Notes: a model not told the origin generated them from the letters alone. 64,000 nt of DNA from Oligoflexales bacterium (GCA_023301565.1 JALZUO010000066.1:39373-103372); one strand, 5' to 3'. Positions 50,839-61,606 are shown, numbered from the stretch's first letter. Program-made: numbers and translations.

Positions 50839-51354
50839 GTGTTTAAGTTTAAAGACTTGTTTGATGTATTGATGAGCGAAGGTGTTTTATCAGAAGATAA
50901 CTTGACTCAGCTAAGCAGGTTTGTGGAGCGCTGGAATGTTTCGCAGTACTCTTCCGTGGTCGAGACAAACCTTTTGACTGAATCGAGGCTTTTGGACCTT
51001 TTAAGTAAGAGCTTATCTCTAAAAAAGATGTGTTCACTTAGCGAAGCCACGGTTTGTTTGCAATGTATAAAGGATTTCCCACAGCCAGAAACCGAAAAGA
51101 ACGGGTTCTTGATCTTAGCTGAATCGACTACGGTTAGAACCTTTGTTTGTGCCGATCCGTTTGTGATCTCTGACTATTTTTCAAAGTTTAAAGCTGTGAA
51201 TCCAGCAGATGGTCCTTCCGGCACGACTGGCCTTGTGCTCTCTACAAGGTCTGAAGTCCAAAAGAAAATACGGTCAAGCTATGGATCCTATCGCCTTGCT
51301 AATTTTGTCGAAAAACAGTTTGATCCAGATTCCGTATTTAAAAAACAGCCATAA
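50839..51354 (+). CDS. Stand-alone MshEN/GspE N-terminal-like domain protein
   Basis: The frame extends to 50722, overlapping the previous gene. GAGAGGGAAGG just before GTG 50839 marks the likely start, 13 bp after the preceding stop. Residues of about 3-65 (FKDLFDVLMSEGVLSEDNL, FVERWNVSQYSSVVETNLLTESRLLDLLSKSLSL) resemble the helical N-terminal domain of type II secretion/pilus ATPases. In MshE-type proteins this domain binds cyclic-di-GMP. No ATPase domain follows. The C-terminal half is alpha/beta and unrecognised. A regulatory or adaptor role is inference. Confidence 0.6.
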   Translation: MFKFKDLFDVLMSEGVLSEDNLTQLSRFVERWNVSQYSSVVETNLLTESRLLDLLSKSLSLKKMCSLSEATVCLQCIKDFPQPETEKNGFLILAESTTVRTFVCADPFVISDYFSKFKAVNPADGPSGTTGLVLSTRSEVQKKIRSSYGSYRLANFVEKQFDPDSVFKKQP

Positions 51355-51419
51355 AAAAGCAATAGTTCGCAAAACGTTAGGCGGTATACTAGCCGGTAGA
51401 GTAGGGTTTAATTAAAGGT

Positions 51420-52496
51420 ATGAGTAAAAATAAAAAAGTAGTTTTAACCGGTGGCGGGACAGCAGGTCATGTCGTACCTAACTTGGCTTTTGCAGATTTA
51501 CTGCAAAATAAAGGCTACGAGTGCCGGTATATAGGTTCTAGTGGGATGGAAAGGGAGCTAGTACTCGAAAAAGACTTGCCCTTTCATACGATCATGACCG
51601 GGAAGCTGCGGCGTGAATGGTCCTTGAAAAACTTATGGATGCCTTTTCAGGTAGCCATTGGTTTTTTTCAAAGTCTTTGGGTTCTTTTTACGATGCGTCC
51701 GGACTTTGTGTTTTCCAAGGGGGGCTACGTAAGCGTGCCTGTCTGCTTGGCTGCATGGCTTCTGCGAATTCCCTCTTATTCGCATGAAAGTGACCTGAGT
51801 CCCGGGCTGGCAAATAAAATTTTGCAGAAATTCACAAAAAAATTTTTTTATTCTTTTCCGCAATCAAGAAAGTACTTTTCAGCTAGTTCAGAGTGTGTGG
51901 GAAGCCCCATAAGGCCCGCAATATTTGATGCTAAACCCGCACAGGGCCTTGGTTTTCTAGGTTGGAAAAAAGAAGGTAACCCGATTCTTTTTGTAGTGGG
52001 CGGCAGTCTGGGTAGTGTTAAGCTCAACAAGGCTATCAAAGACTCCTTCGAGCAGCTTGCTACACAGTTTCGGGTAGTGCATGTGACCGGCGAAGGTAAA
52101 GGTTTAGAGCTTAGTCATCCAAACTACATTAGTTTTCCCTATTTACGTAAGGAATATGCAGATGTACTAGCTGCCTCAGATTTTGTACTTGCGAGAGCTG
52201 GAGCAAATTCAATTTTTGAATTTCTCGCCCTAAAAAAGCCCATGCTGCTTATGCCGCTTGTTGCTGGCTCTCGTGGAGATCAGGTTGAAAATGCTGCAAG
52301 TTTTAAAGAACGTGGCTGGGCCCATGCCCTTGACGAAAGCAAGGTCGATTCTGCTGCTCTTATGCAAGGGTTGTTGCTTCTGCAATCAGATGCGGACAAA
52401 ATGCTAGGCAAGCAATCAGAGGCGGTTCAAACCGATGCATTGAGCCTCATTTGGCAAAGCATAGCGCGTGATCAAGGGCTTCATGAACTGTCATAG
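51420..52496 (+). CDS. murG: UDP-GlcNAc:undecaprenyl-pyrophosphoryl-MurNAc-pentapeptide transferase MurG
   Basis: MurG adds GlcNAc to lipid I, making lipid II for peptidoglycan. The GT28 protein has GGGTAGHVVPNLA (11-23), GSSGMERELV, KGGYVSVPVCLAA, HESDLSPGLAN and the sugar-nucleotide segment RAGANSIFEFLALKKPMLLMPL. Length 358 is normal. It makes use of the lipid carrier produced by uppS about 10 kb away. Its 3' end overlaps the next gene by 14 bp. Confidence 0.97.
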   Translation: MSKNKKVVLTGGGTAGHVVPNLAFADLLQNKGYECRYIGSSGMERELVLEKDLPFHTIMTGKLRREWSLKNLWMPFQVAIGFFQSLWVLFTMRPDFVFSKGGYVSVPVCLAAWLLRIPSYSHESDLSPGLANKILQKFTKKFFYSFPQSRKYFSASSECVGSPIRPAIFDAKPAQGLGFLGWKKEGNPILFVVGGSLGSVKLNKAIKDSFEQLATQFRVVHVTGEGKGLELSHPNYISFPYLRKEYADVLAASDFVLARAGANSIFEFLALKKPMLLMPLVAGSRGDQVENAASFKERGWAHALDESKVDSAALMQGLLLLQSDADKMLGKQSEAVQTDALSLIWQSIARDQGLHELS

Positions 52497-53124
52497 ATCC
52501 GCTAAATCTGATTTACCCATTCGGTTTGTTGATTTTCACGACAGTTTTTCGAACAATGTTTTAGCTTGGCTAGAAACCAGGTTTGTAGCTATCGATCATC
52601 TCAGCTGGGAGCAGTTTGTTGAGCTGGATCTGCAAAAGACGTTAGAGCAAGGCATCCCACTTGTTTTTGGTCCAGGCCCACATCGCCCGAGCCAATACCC
52701 TAAAGTGCAAGCTCGGCTTGCCGAGTGTTGGGGCAAGATACCTTTTTTAGGCGTTTGTTTGGGGATGCAGTTTATGGCAGTGCAAATGGGCGCAACGCTT
52801 GAAAAGCACCCCAAACCCCAACATGGTTCAAAGGTTAACCTGCACTGGGAAGCAGCGGCTGTGGAGAGCTCACCGTTAGCTGGGTTTTTGCTCCCTAATT
52901 CTGCCGGGGTCTATCATTCGCTGGCAGTGTCTGCTGCAGATACGTTTCTGCAAGGATCAGTGCTTGGTAAAGATGAGCACGACTTTGTGATGGCTTTAGT
53001 CGCAGAAAAACAGCTGCAGGCTTGTAGCCGAAAAGTTTTTTCTTTGGGTTTTCAGTTCCACCCAGAATCCTTTTTAAGTGAAAATACATTGCCTCTTTTA
53101 GATGCTTGGGGCCAAAATATCTAA
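52483..53124 (+). CDS. Class I glutamine amidotransferase, PabA/TrpG-like
   Basis: These subunits provide ammonia from glutamine to aminodeoxychorismate or anthranilate synthase. The protein has IRFVDFHDSFSNNVLAWL (D-x-F-DSF element), VFGPGPHRPSQYP for the usual SPGPG, nucleophile cysteine in LGVCLGMQ, and the H-x-E of GFQFHPESF. ATG 52483 with AAGGGC upstream lies inside the end of murG; GTG 52468 is an alternative. No TrpE/PabB-type partner is in the window, so the partner and exact pathway are undecided. Confidence 0.85.
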   Translation: MNCHRSAKSDLPIRFVDFHDSFSNNVLAWLETRFVAIDHLSWEQFVELDLQKTLEQGIPLVFGPGPHRPSQYPKVQARLAECWGKIPFLGVCLGMQFMAVQMGATLEKHPKPQHGSKVNLHWEAAAVESSPLAGFLLPNSAGVYHSLAVSAADTFLQGSVLGKDEHDFVMALVAEKQLQACSRKVFSLGFQFHPESFLSENTLPLLDAWGQNI

Positions 53125-53280
53125 AGAGCTGCCCTTTGAGTTTCGTAGGCTTTCTTTTTTTTAAACACTACCTAAATTGTGAATTATTCCCTAAACCTTT
53201 CTTATAGCTATTTGAATAAGACAGGTTTGCCTTTCCACTAGGTACTTGATTCATCATATGTAACTTTAAGGAGGTTTTAT

Positions 53281-53967
53281 ATGAAGATAACGTTGAAGGT
53301 CTTGGTGTTAAGCCTGACAGTTATGTTGCCCGCGGTTTATGCGCAATCTCATTTTTGTAAGGGTGAGGTCACGGTAAATGATGGAGCTCAAACAGTATCC
53401 GTCGAAGCAGTTATAAGCCAAGGAAAAGTTTATTATCAAGGTCCTTTGGTCGGCCCAGTTTCAGCCTCACCAGCCATATTTAAAACAACAAAGAATCCTG
53501 TTGATGATAGTGAGCTATTTGTGATTTTTCCGACCGTAGGTGCTGTGCAGTCGTCTATGACTTTTGTCGTCAAAGGTTCAAAAACGAGTGTAGATTTTAA
53601 ATATGAAATTATGAGTAAAGGTGGTGAAGATAAGATATACGAAGGTGAGCTTGGTTGTACTGTTTTTCCCACGGTTAATTTTAAGAGACTAGCATTTCTT
53701 CACTCGTATAGATTTACCTACCGCTATGAAAATACTGCTACCCCTGTACCTGGTCAAAAACCTGCCAGAGAGCAGCTGGCAGCTATTCAGGGAATTACGG
53801 ATCAGCAGTGGCTACCTTCTGCAGGTAATTATAACGTCGTTGAATTCAATTCTTCTTTAGAGGTTGCCACTCAGGTTGCAAAAATCGATGGTGTGAAGGT
53901 TTATGACCGCCGGACTGAAAAAGATGTGTTTGGGGGCTACACACTTGAGTTTAGCATTTGGCGGTAG
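53281..53967 (+). CDS. Secreted protein of unknown function (228 aa)
   Basis: TAAGGAGGTTTTAT is an excellent ribosome-binding site. A signal peptide ends AVYAQS (about residue 22). The mature protein is all-beta in character with two cysteines that may pair (HFCKGE and LGCTVF) and a C-terminal segment YTLEFSIWR. I recognise no family. It is a single-gene unit with its own terminator, whose stem begins inside the last codons. Confidence 0.6.
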   Translation: MKITLKVLVLSLTVMLPAVYAQSHFCKGEVTVNDGAQTVSVEAVISQGKVYYQGPLVGPVSASPAIFKTTKNPVDDSELFVIFPTVGAVQSSMTFVVKGSKTSVDFKYEIMSKGGEDKIYEGELGCTVFPTVNFKRLAFLHSYRFTYRYENTATPVPGQKPAREQLAAIQGITDQQWLPSAGNYNVVEFNSSLEVATQVAKIDGVKVYDRRTEKDVFGGYTLEFSIWR

Positions 53968-53989
53968 ACTTGTTTGTCTGCCGCTTTTT
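53961..53989 (+). terminator. Intrinsic terminator overlapping the stop codon of the secreted protein gene
   Basis: A 9-bp stem with one G-U (GCGGTAGAC with GTCTGCCGC, 53961-53984) and a 6-nt loop is followed by TTTTTA. The stop codon TAG lies within the stem. Confidence 0.85.
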
Positions 53990-54132
53990 AGTTTTGCAGT
54001 AAATAATTGATATCAATGAACTATTTTTTTTAGAACGTTTTTTTTACCTGTTTTAAAACTAGCGGCTCAGAGCTATATTAACCCGCAGCTACCTTTAGCT
54101 TGCAGTTTGATAGGACCGTTAAGGAAAAGCAT

Positions 54133-55575
54133 ATGAGCCCATCTCCAAGAGTACGCATTGCACCTTCGCCCACGGGCGACCCACATGTTGGAACTGCCTA
54201 TACGGCGCTGTTCAACTATGCATTGGCAAAAAAGCAAGGTGGCAGTTTTCTTTTAAGAATAGAAGATACAGACAGAACCCGGTTTGACGCAGGTAGCCAG
54301 CAGGCAATTCTGGACTCTCTTGCTTGGTTGGGTCTTACTTGGGACGAGGGTCCTGATAAAGGTGGGTCTTGTGGTCCCTACATGCAGTCAGAGCGGACAG
54401 ATACGTATAGAAAATATGTAGATCAGCTTGTTGCTAGCGAAAAAGCATACCCGTGCTTTTGTGACGCCGAGCGCTTAGACCAGGTTCGTGCAAAGTGCCG
54501 CGAAGAAAAAAGGCAACCCAAATACGATCGCCATTGTGTAGGTCTTTCTTCTGATGAAGTAGAATCAAAAAAGAAAAATGGTGAAAAGTACGTCGTAAGG
54601 ATGTTGGTGCCTGAGGGCGAAAGCGTGTCTTTTGAGGATGGGATTCGCGGTTTGGTCGAGATCCCACTAGCGCAGTTGGATGATCAGGTCCTACTAAAAT
54701 CAGACGGCTTTCCCACTTATCATCTGGCTAACGTGGTAGATGATCATCTTATGCAAATTTCGCATGTGATTCGTGCAGAAGAGTGGATTTCTTCTACCCC
54801 AAAACATGTACTTCTTTATAAAGCTTTTGGTTGGGATACCCCGGCCTGGGTTCACCTGCCTTTGTTACGCAACAAAGATAAATCGAAGATCTCAAAGCGC
54901 AAGAACCCCGTGTCGCTTCTTTACTACAAAGACCGAGGGTTTCTTCCCAAGGCACTTGTGAACTTTTTGGCTTTGATGGGTTGGAGCTACGGTGGCGACA
55001 AAGAGATCTTTAGCCTGCCAGAAATGCTCGAAAAGTTTGAGCTGTCAGGTCTAAAAGCAGGTGGCCCAGTCTTTGATATGGATAAGCTTCTGTGGATGAA
55101 CCAGCAGTACATTCAAAACATTGAGTGGGGTGAGTTCTGGGAGAACTTTAAAAATGTTATCAAGCCTGAGGGCGTTTGTTTTGACGTCGAAAAGAGCGAC
55201 TTAGAAAAAGTTTTTCCACTCATTAAAGAGCGTCTAGACACTCTTCAAGAAGTTTATACAAGGCATTCTTATTTTTTTGTAAATGAGCTTGACCTGACAG
55301 ATGTAGATATTCTGCCGAAAAAAATGGAAAAAGAGACCTTCCAGGAGAAGTTCCGCCCTCTTCCAGATGCCCTCGAAGCCTGCGATTGGCAAGAAGAGGC
55401 GATCGACGCTTGCCTCAAAGCTTACAAAGAAGAGCATGAGCTCAAACCACGTGACTTTTTTATGCCGATTCGCTTGATGACCAGCGGCAGAAAAGATTCT
55501 CCGCCCTTGGTACCAATGCTTTTAGAGCTTGGTAAAGATAAGGTCGTGGCTAGGATAAGAGCCTGTGTTACTTAA
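54133..55575 (+). CDS. gltX: Glutamyl-tRNA synthetase
   Basis: GltX charges tRNA-Glu and, in many bacteria, tRNA-Gln. The 480-residue class I synthetase has RIAPSPTGDPHVGTAYTAL with the HIGH-type signature HVGT (18-21), LRIEDTDRTR, and KISKR (252-256) in the KMSKS position. I prefer ATG 54133 with AAGGAAAAGC upstream to TTG 54100. Whether it discriminates Glu from Gln tRNA cannot be read here; glnS and gatCAB are not in the window. Confidence 0.96.
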   Translation: MSPSPRVRIAPSPTGDPHVGTAYTALFNYALAKKQGGSFLLRIEDTDRTRFDAGSQQAILDSLAWLGLTWDEGPDKGGSCGPYMQSERTDTYRKYVDQLVASEKAYPCFCDAERLDQVRAKCREEKRQPKYDRHCVGLSSDEVESKKKNGEKYVVRMLVPEGESVSFEDGIRGLVEIPLAQLDDQVLLKSDGFPTYHLANVVDDHLMQISHVIRAEEWISSTPKHVLLYKAFGWDTPAWVHLPLLRNKDKSKISKRKNPVSLLYYKDRGFLPKALVNFLALMGWSYGGDKEIFSLPEMLEKFELSGLKAGGPVFDMDKLLWMNQQYIQNIEWGEFWENFKNVIKPEGVCFDVEKSDLEKVFPLIKERLDTLQEVYTRHSYFFVNELDLTDVDILPKKMEKETFQEKFRPLPDALEACDWQEEAIDACLKAYKEEHELKPRDFFMPIRLMTSGRKDSPPLVPMLLELGKDKVVARIRACVT

Positions 55576-55578
55576 AGT

Positions 55579-55597
55579 AGCCTCTATGGTGGAGGCT
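55579..55597. terminator. Small stem-loop between gltX and plsC-like gene
   Basis: AGCCTC (55579-55584) and GAGGCT (55592-55597) form a perfect 6-bp stem with a 7-nt loop in the 40-bp convergent gap. T runs are poor on both sides. Confidence 0.3.
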
Positions 55598-55615
55598 CCA
55601 GCAGGTGTGAAAGCT

Positions 55616-56398
55616 TTATGGATAAACAGCCTCACACCACTGCCTGATTTCTTCGGACTGTGCGTGAAAATCGGTTATATCTGTTTCTTCGCCAAATTCT
55701 ATATGTGCTTCTAGTTCGTTGTGACCTAGGACGTTCCAAATATGTCCTACGATGGTATCGGTTTTTAGGAAGGCACCTAGCCTCCAAGGGCTGTAGGTTA
55801 TTCGAAATGGTAGGACAGGGATTTTATACTCTTGTGCAATTTTAAAGGCGCCACGTTGAAACCTTCCGCTAGCTCGCATTAAAGTCGTTCCGCTGGGGAA
55901 TATCGAAAGCGTTTTACCTTCTTTCAGGATTGCATCTGCAATTTTCCCAGCTGTTTGCGCGCGTGACTTTTTACTGGATCTGTCGACAAAAACCGTTGCG
56001 ACGTTCTTGCAGGATTTTCCCAAAAAAGGCCAAGATTCCAACTCTTTTTTAGCGACAAAGACGGTAGGCTTGTAGGCGACAGCCATGACTATATCAATGT
56101 AGGACGTATGATTGCCCACCATTAAAACTGGTTTTTCCATAGACGGGACGTTGCTAGCTGAATGCTTTACGCCAAGCTCGTTCAGGGCGCGCTGGGCTAT
56201 CTTTTGATAAGCCGTCTGTGCCTCGACAGACCAGAATTTGCCTTGTCTTTCGTTGATGGCGTGCACCGTCTTGTTGTGATGCAAGACGGTTTTTATGACA
56301 CTTTTAGCTTTTCCTAGGCGCCCGAAGAACGAAACATTCGGTTTTTTGTAGGGAGCTGGGATGTCTTTTTTGTCTGTTTTACTCAGCTGGCTGCTCAT
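55616..56398 (-). CDS. PlsC-like 1-acyl-glycerol-3-phosphate acyltransferase with altered motif III
   Basis: PlsC-type enzymes acylate lysophosphatidate at the inner membrane. The 260-residue protein has motif I NHTSYID (H97, D102), motif II region VFVDRSS and a motif III that reads IFPSGTT (166-172), where the family has FPEGT. S169 replaces the glutamate that helps bind the glycerol phosphate. Motif IV is a hydrophobic segment with proline (IPVLPFRI). The acceptor may differ, or the enzyme may be specialised for another lysolipid. Its start lies 20 bp inside the end of the upstream helicase gene, so the two are coupled. Confidence 0.85.
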   Translation of the reverse strand: MSSQLSKTDKKDIPAPYKKPNVSFFGRLGKAKSVIKTVLHHNKTVHAINERQGKFWSVEAQTAYQKIAQRALNELGVKHSASNVPSMEKPVLMVGNHTSYIDIVMAVAYKPTVFVAKKELESWPFLGKSCKNVATVFVDRSSKKSRAQTAGKIADAILKEGKTLSIFPSGTTLMRASGRFQRGAFKIAQEYKIPVLPFRITYSPWRLGAFLKTDTIVGHIWNVLGHNELEAHIEFGEETDITDFHAQSEEIRQWCEAVYP

Positions 56399-59303
56399 CG
56401 GCCGCTCCTGGTTCTTTTATGCCAGACAAAAGCTCAAGAATTTCCTCTCTGCTAAAGGACTTGAACATTTCACCGCTAGTGTCCACAAACTTGGTAAACA
56501 GCTTCTTTTTAGACTCAATCAAAGAATCAATCTTTTCTTCTAGCGTGCCTTTGGTCACTAGTTTTACAACGTGAACCTTTTCTTTTTGCCCAATTCTATG
56601 CACGCGGTCAGTAGCCTGATCCTCTTTACTAGCGTTCCACCAGCGATCGTAGTGGATCACAAGTGACGCGGCAGTAAGGTCGATACCGATACCACCAGCC
56701 AGAAGCGAGCCCAAGTAAACCTTGGTGTTCTCATCGTTTTGAAAACGCTCAATTACTTTTTCTCTGTTTTGCGTCTTACCTGTTAGCTTGACGTACTCGA
56801 CGCCTTGTTTTTCTAGATGATCACCGATGATATCAAGCATTTTTAGGTACTGGCTATAAACAACAATCTTTTGCCCAGAAGCCAAACCTTGCCCCAGCAC
56901 CTCTTTGAATAGCTCAAACTTGCCACTTTGGCCGTCTTTGAGTTTTCCTTCTTTGATTAGAAGCGGGTGGTTTACAAGCTGTTTGAGTGTCCCTAAGACC
57001 GCAAAAACATGCATGTAGCTTACGTTGGTCTCTTCCTCTTCTAGGTTTTTGACGATGTCGCTAGCCTGCAAAGAAAGAACTTGGTTGTAAGTGGTTGCCT
57101 GCTCAGGTGTAAGCTCACAGTACATTTTATCTTCAATCTTATCTGGAAGATCCTTAGCAACCTCGGCTTTTGTGCGGCGCATTTGGAACGGGTGGAGCAG
57201 GCGCATAAGCTCTACTTCGCTCTTTTCGTCAGCCTCTTTTACGATGGGCTTCACAAAATTCTTTTTGAAATAGTCCATCGAACCCAAATAGCCAGGCAAG
57301 AGAAAGTCAAAAATATTACGAAGTTCCAGAAGATTGTTTTCAATCGGCGTACCCGAAAGACCTAGGCGAAACCTACTTGGTATTTTTGCCAAGGAGCCAT
57401 AGGTGTTGGTTTTGGCGTTCTTTATGTAGTGAACCTCATCAAGTACCAGGCAATTCCAGGGCATGGTTTTTAGGAACTCCGCATCGCGCATCGCTACACC
57501 ATAGCTTGTTAAAACAGTTTTCCCGCCCTGTTTAATAGAGTCCAAAAGCTTTGTTCGGGCTCCGCCGCGGTAGATAACAGGGGTCAACTCTGGTGTGAAT
57601 TCTTGGAGCCTATCTTTCCAGTGATAGATAACCGAGGTTGGCATGACTACTAAGTGGTTGTGGTTGTTGATAGAGCGTGCAGCGCTCATGATTGCCATCG
57701 ATTGATGGGTTTTACCCAGACCCATTTCATCGGCTAGAAGGCCGTGCATACCTTTGCTGTAAAGCCACCATAGCCATTGGTAGCCATCTCTTTGATATTC
57801 GCGCAGGTTCAGGTTTGTTTTAGCGAGGTCAGGCGCTTCCTCCTGAGTTTTAAAGTCATGTAGAGACTGCATACTTTTAAGAACGCCTGCACTACCAACC
57901 AAGTTATTGTATTCACCTAAGCTGGCCCTTAGACGGAAGAGTTCCATTGGAGATGCGTGTATCTGGTTTTGTTCATCGTCTAGGTTCCAATCAAAGGAAC
58001 GAACCAAGTCGGGGATTTGAGCCCAGCCACTTTTTGTCTTAAAAAACTTTCGTTTGTTCTTGCGGAAATGCTTTAAAAGATCGGTCATGGGCACGGCTTC
58101 GCCGTCAATCTGGTACTCAGGAGATAGGTAAAACCATGACTGCTTGTTCTTATCGTCACTTTCTTCTACTGCCAACGAAACAAGTTCTGTCGATAGGGAG
58201 CCGCCAAAACGCGGAAGGCTCTCTTCGACGCACAGACAACCATCCAACAAAAGCGCTCTGTAGCCTTCCATAAAAAAGCTTGCCGTTTTGTCGCCATCGA
58301 GTGTTTTTTTGCGAGCGATAGAAGGCCACTTTTTTGAGCCTAAAGAAGTGCCCAAAGGAACGTAGCCGAAGTCTGGGAAGAAAGCGTATTTATTGCCGCA
58401 ATAAGATTGTAGCTCTTTGCCGCTTTTGCCGTGAAAGACTCTAATTTTTTCTTTTTCTTCTGCGTTTTCGTCTGCGCCTACAAGGTAAAAATGCATGTTT
58501 TCTAAATCTGCAGCCTTGCTCTTATTAGAAAAACCTCGCGCTACCAAAGCTGGTTCTAAGACAACTTTTTCATCGCCTTTCGCTCTTACTACGTAGCCCC
58601 TAAATGCAGTTAAGTCTGCGTGTACTTTGGCCGAGTTTTTCTGCGGATTTGTCCTAAGAAACGTTGCAGATTGATCCAGGTCAAGGTGCATGGTTTCATG
58701 GTTGCCCTTGGTCATGACCTCGACTTTGATGCCGGGCTTTTCCGGGTCACTTTGCAGTTTACGTATATGGTCTTCTGATTTGGTTAAAAGGCTTGTAAAG
58801 TTAGCGGTGGATTCTTTGCCTGTAATGGTTCTTCTTACAAACCTAGCACCTGCACTTCTGCCTAAACTGGACGGAGGTCTTATAGGAGCCTTTGCACTTA
58901 GGTTGCCAAAAACTTCAGGGTGCTTATCTACAAGGTCTAAAAGCGCAGCCCCAATATGTTCGCAAAGGAAGTTTTCTTTGCGGTTTTTAGGGCAATCACA
59001 CTCATACCACTGCACGTTTGCGTAGTTTTCGCCAAACTTCAGCCTAACTACAAGAGGTCTGATTCCACCTTCAGATACAAAGGACTTAATCAGGGGGCCA
59101 TGCGGCTCGTGCTTTAGTACCTTGTTCGTTTGAACAAAATCGAGCGCGTCTTCAAAGTCTTCTTCGCGCATCCATTTAGATAGAAAGTCTTCAAGTTGTT
59201 GTGTCGTAAGCGTTTCGCTCAAATGATGCCTCAGTTCTTTTTGTTTCTGGAGTAGGCTATCGGGGTGATCTTCATCCCAAATTGCAAACCCGGACCTTAG
59301 CAT
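56379..59303 (-). CDS. SNF2-family helicase/ATPase with N-terminal SWIM zinc finger
   Basis: SNF2 proteins use ATP to translocate on DNA and remodel protein-DNA complexes. The 974-residue protein has a SWIM finger CxC...CxH (C102, C104, C114, H116), a long unrecognised middle (about 120-495), Walker A ADEMGLGKT (524-532), DEVH (622-625), LSGTPIENN, and motifs V/VI with GGIGIDLTAASLVIHYDRWWN and DRVHRIGQ. This is the common bacterial SWIM-SNF2 (HepA-like) layout. No ribosome-binding site is evident before ATG 59303. Downstream plsC overlaps it. No restriction or defence partner is adjacent. Confidence 0.94.
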   Translation of the reverse strand: MLRSGFAIWDEDHPDSLLQKQKELRHHLSETLTTQQLEDFLSKWMREEDFEDALDFVQTNKVLKHEPHGPLIKSFVSEGGIRPLVVRLKFGENYANVQWYECDCPKNRKENFLCEHIGAALLDLVDKHPEVFGNLSAKAPIRPPSSLGRSAGARFVRRTITGKESTANFTSLLTKSEDHIRKLQSDPEKPGIKVEVMTKGNHETMHLDLDQSATFLRTNPQKNSAKVHADLTAFRGYVVRAKGDEKVVLEPALVARGFSNKSKAADLENMHFYLVGADENAEEKEKIRVFHGKSGKELQSYCGNKYAFFPDFGYVPLGTSLGSKKWPSIARKKTLDGDKTASFFMEGYRALLLDGCLCVEESLPRFGGSLSTELVSLAVEESDDKNKQSWFYLSPEYQIDGEAVPMTDLLKHFRKNKRKFFKTKSGWAQIPDLVRSFDWNLDDEQNQIHASPMELFRLRASLGEYNNLVGSAGVLKSMQSLHDFKTQEEAPDLAKTNLNLREYQRDGYQWLWWLYSKGMHGLLADEMGLGKTHQSMAIMSAARSINNHNHLVVMPTSVIYHWKDRLQEFTPELTPVIYRGGARTKLLDSIKQGGKTVLTSYGVAMRDAEFLKTMPWNCLVLDEVHYIKNAKTNTYGSLAKIPSRFRLGLSGTPIENNLLELRNIFDFLLPGYLGSMDYFKKNFVKPIVKEADEKSEVELMRLLHPFQMRRTKAEVAKDLPDKIEDKMYCELTPEQATTYNQVLSLQASDIVKNLEEEETNVSYMHVFAVLGTLKQLVNHPLLIKEGKLKDGQSGKFELFKEVLGQGLASGQKIVVYSQYLKMLDIIGDHLEKQGVEYVKLTGKTQNREKVIERFQNDENTKVYLGSLLAGGIGIDLTAASLVIHYDRWWNASKEDQATDRVHRIGQKEKVHVVKLVTKGTLEEKIDSLIESKKKLFTKFVDTSGEMFKSFSREEILELLSGIKEPGAADEQPAE

Positions 59304-59545
59304 GGAATGGAAAAAACGTGAAGAAACTCAGTTATTTTCACTGCAATATCGAATAGTTACACAGGAAAAGCCTGTTAAACTCTTTTTCCAATTTCAACGG
59401 GTTTTCTAGGTTAAATGGCCTAACTAAATTGCCCCTAATTACCCAGACCCTCCCCAAAAACGCGTTGGCCAATGAGTCAGTTGGGCCCCATAGCTTACAA
59501 AAGAAACAAAATGTCAGTATTTGGGGCAGTTTCTTTAGATAGGGG

Positions 59546-59574
59546 TTGACCCGACCGGCAACTATCATCTATAA
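59546..59574 (+). promoter_or_regulatory. rRNA operon promoter
   Basis: TTGACC (59546-59551), a 17-bp spacer and CTATAA (59569-59574), about 490 bp upstream of mature 16S. It is the only good sigma70-type promoter I find in the leader. The CarD/CdnL protein of this window is a plausible activator, since that family acts on rRNA promoters. Confidence 0.7.
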
Positions 59575-59776
59575 ATCCTCTTCGTGGTTGGCGAATACGC
59601 TTTTCGCATCGAGTAATCGGCCTTTCAGGCCAGAAGAAAGAATCCGAAAAATTTGCTCCGAGATGGAGTCAAAACAACGCGCGTAAACAAGGCAAGTCCA
59701 AATAGGATGCAACCTACCAAGTGATTAAAGATTCACTGTTTACAAGCGACGATTTGGCATGTATAACCTTCCACCG

Positions 59777-59817
59777 AGCTCTTTGAAAACTGAATAGTAA
59801 ACAGCGTGTTTGGATCA
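59777..59817 (+). promoter_or_regulatory. boxA antiterminator and left arm of the 16S processing stem
   Basis: GAGCTCTTTGAAAAC is a boxA-like element (consensus core GCTCTTT). From here the sequence through CTGAATAGTAAACA is nearly the reverse complement of 61703-61742 in the 16S-23S spacer, with 14 perfect pairs and many more around them. The two arms would pair around the 16S precursor, making an RNase III-type processing stem. Confidence 0.8.
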
Positions 59818-60070
59818 CGAAGTAGGTTTTGTGTCACGAAGCCCTCACGTAAGTGAGAGTGGACGACAACAATGCTGAAGACCGATCGGCTTGCCGAGAA
59901 GTTAGAAGCAAGGGTGCATTGCATCCTTAAACTAGGGGCGTTACGCCTCGAACCAAGTCTCTTAGAGACTTGTTAAGTTTTACCTAATTCGAGATCTAAA
60001 CTTTTTAAATTCTTTTATGAATTAGTTGTTTTCGAACAAGAAAAAGTTAGTTTTTCGATTTAGTCAGTTT

Positions 60071-61606
<1,536 letters not shown>

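Larger units (their letters stand above)
59304..60070 (+). other. rRNA operon upstream and leader region
   Basis: No protein gene is seen in these 767 bp. The first 240 bp are untyped AT-rich sequence upstream of the SNF2 gene and the rRNA promoter. From about 59580 it is the transcribed leader, holding a GGCCT/AGGCC hairpin (59619-59631), a boxA, one arm of the 16S processing stem, and a CTCAC-GTAA-GTGAG hairpin with a GNRA-type loop (59844-59857). Confidence 0.7.

Noticed and set aside
56379..59303. SNF2 helicase as part of a defence island
   Set aside because: Neighbours are plsC and the rRNA operon; no methylase, nuclease or other defence gene is adjacent, and SWIM-SNF2 proteins are common housekeeping-type ATPases.
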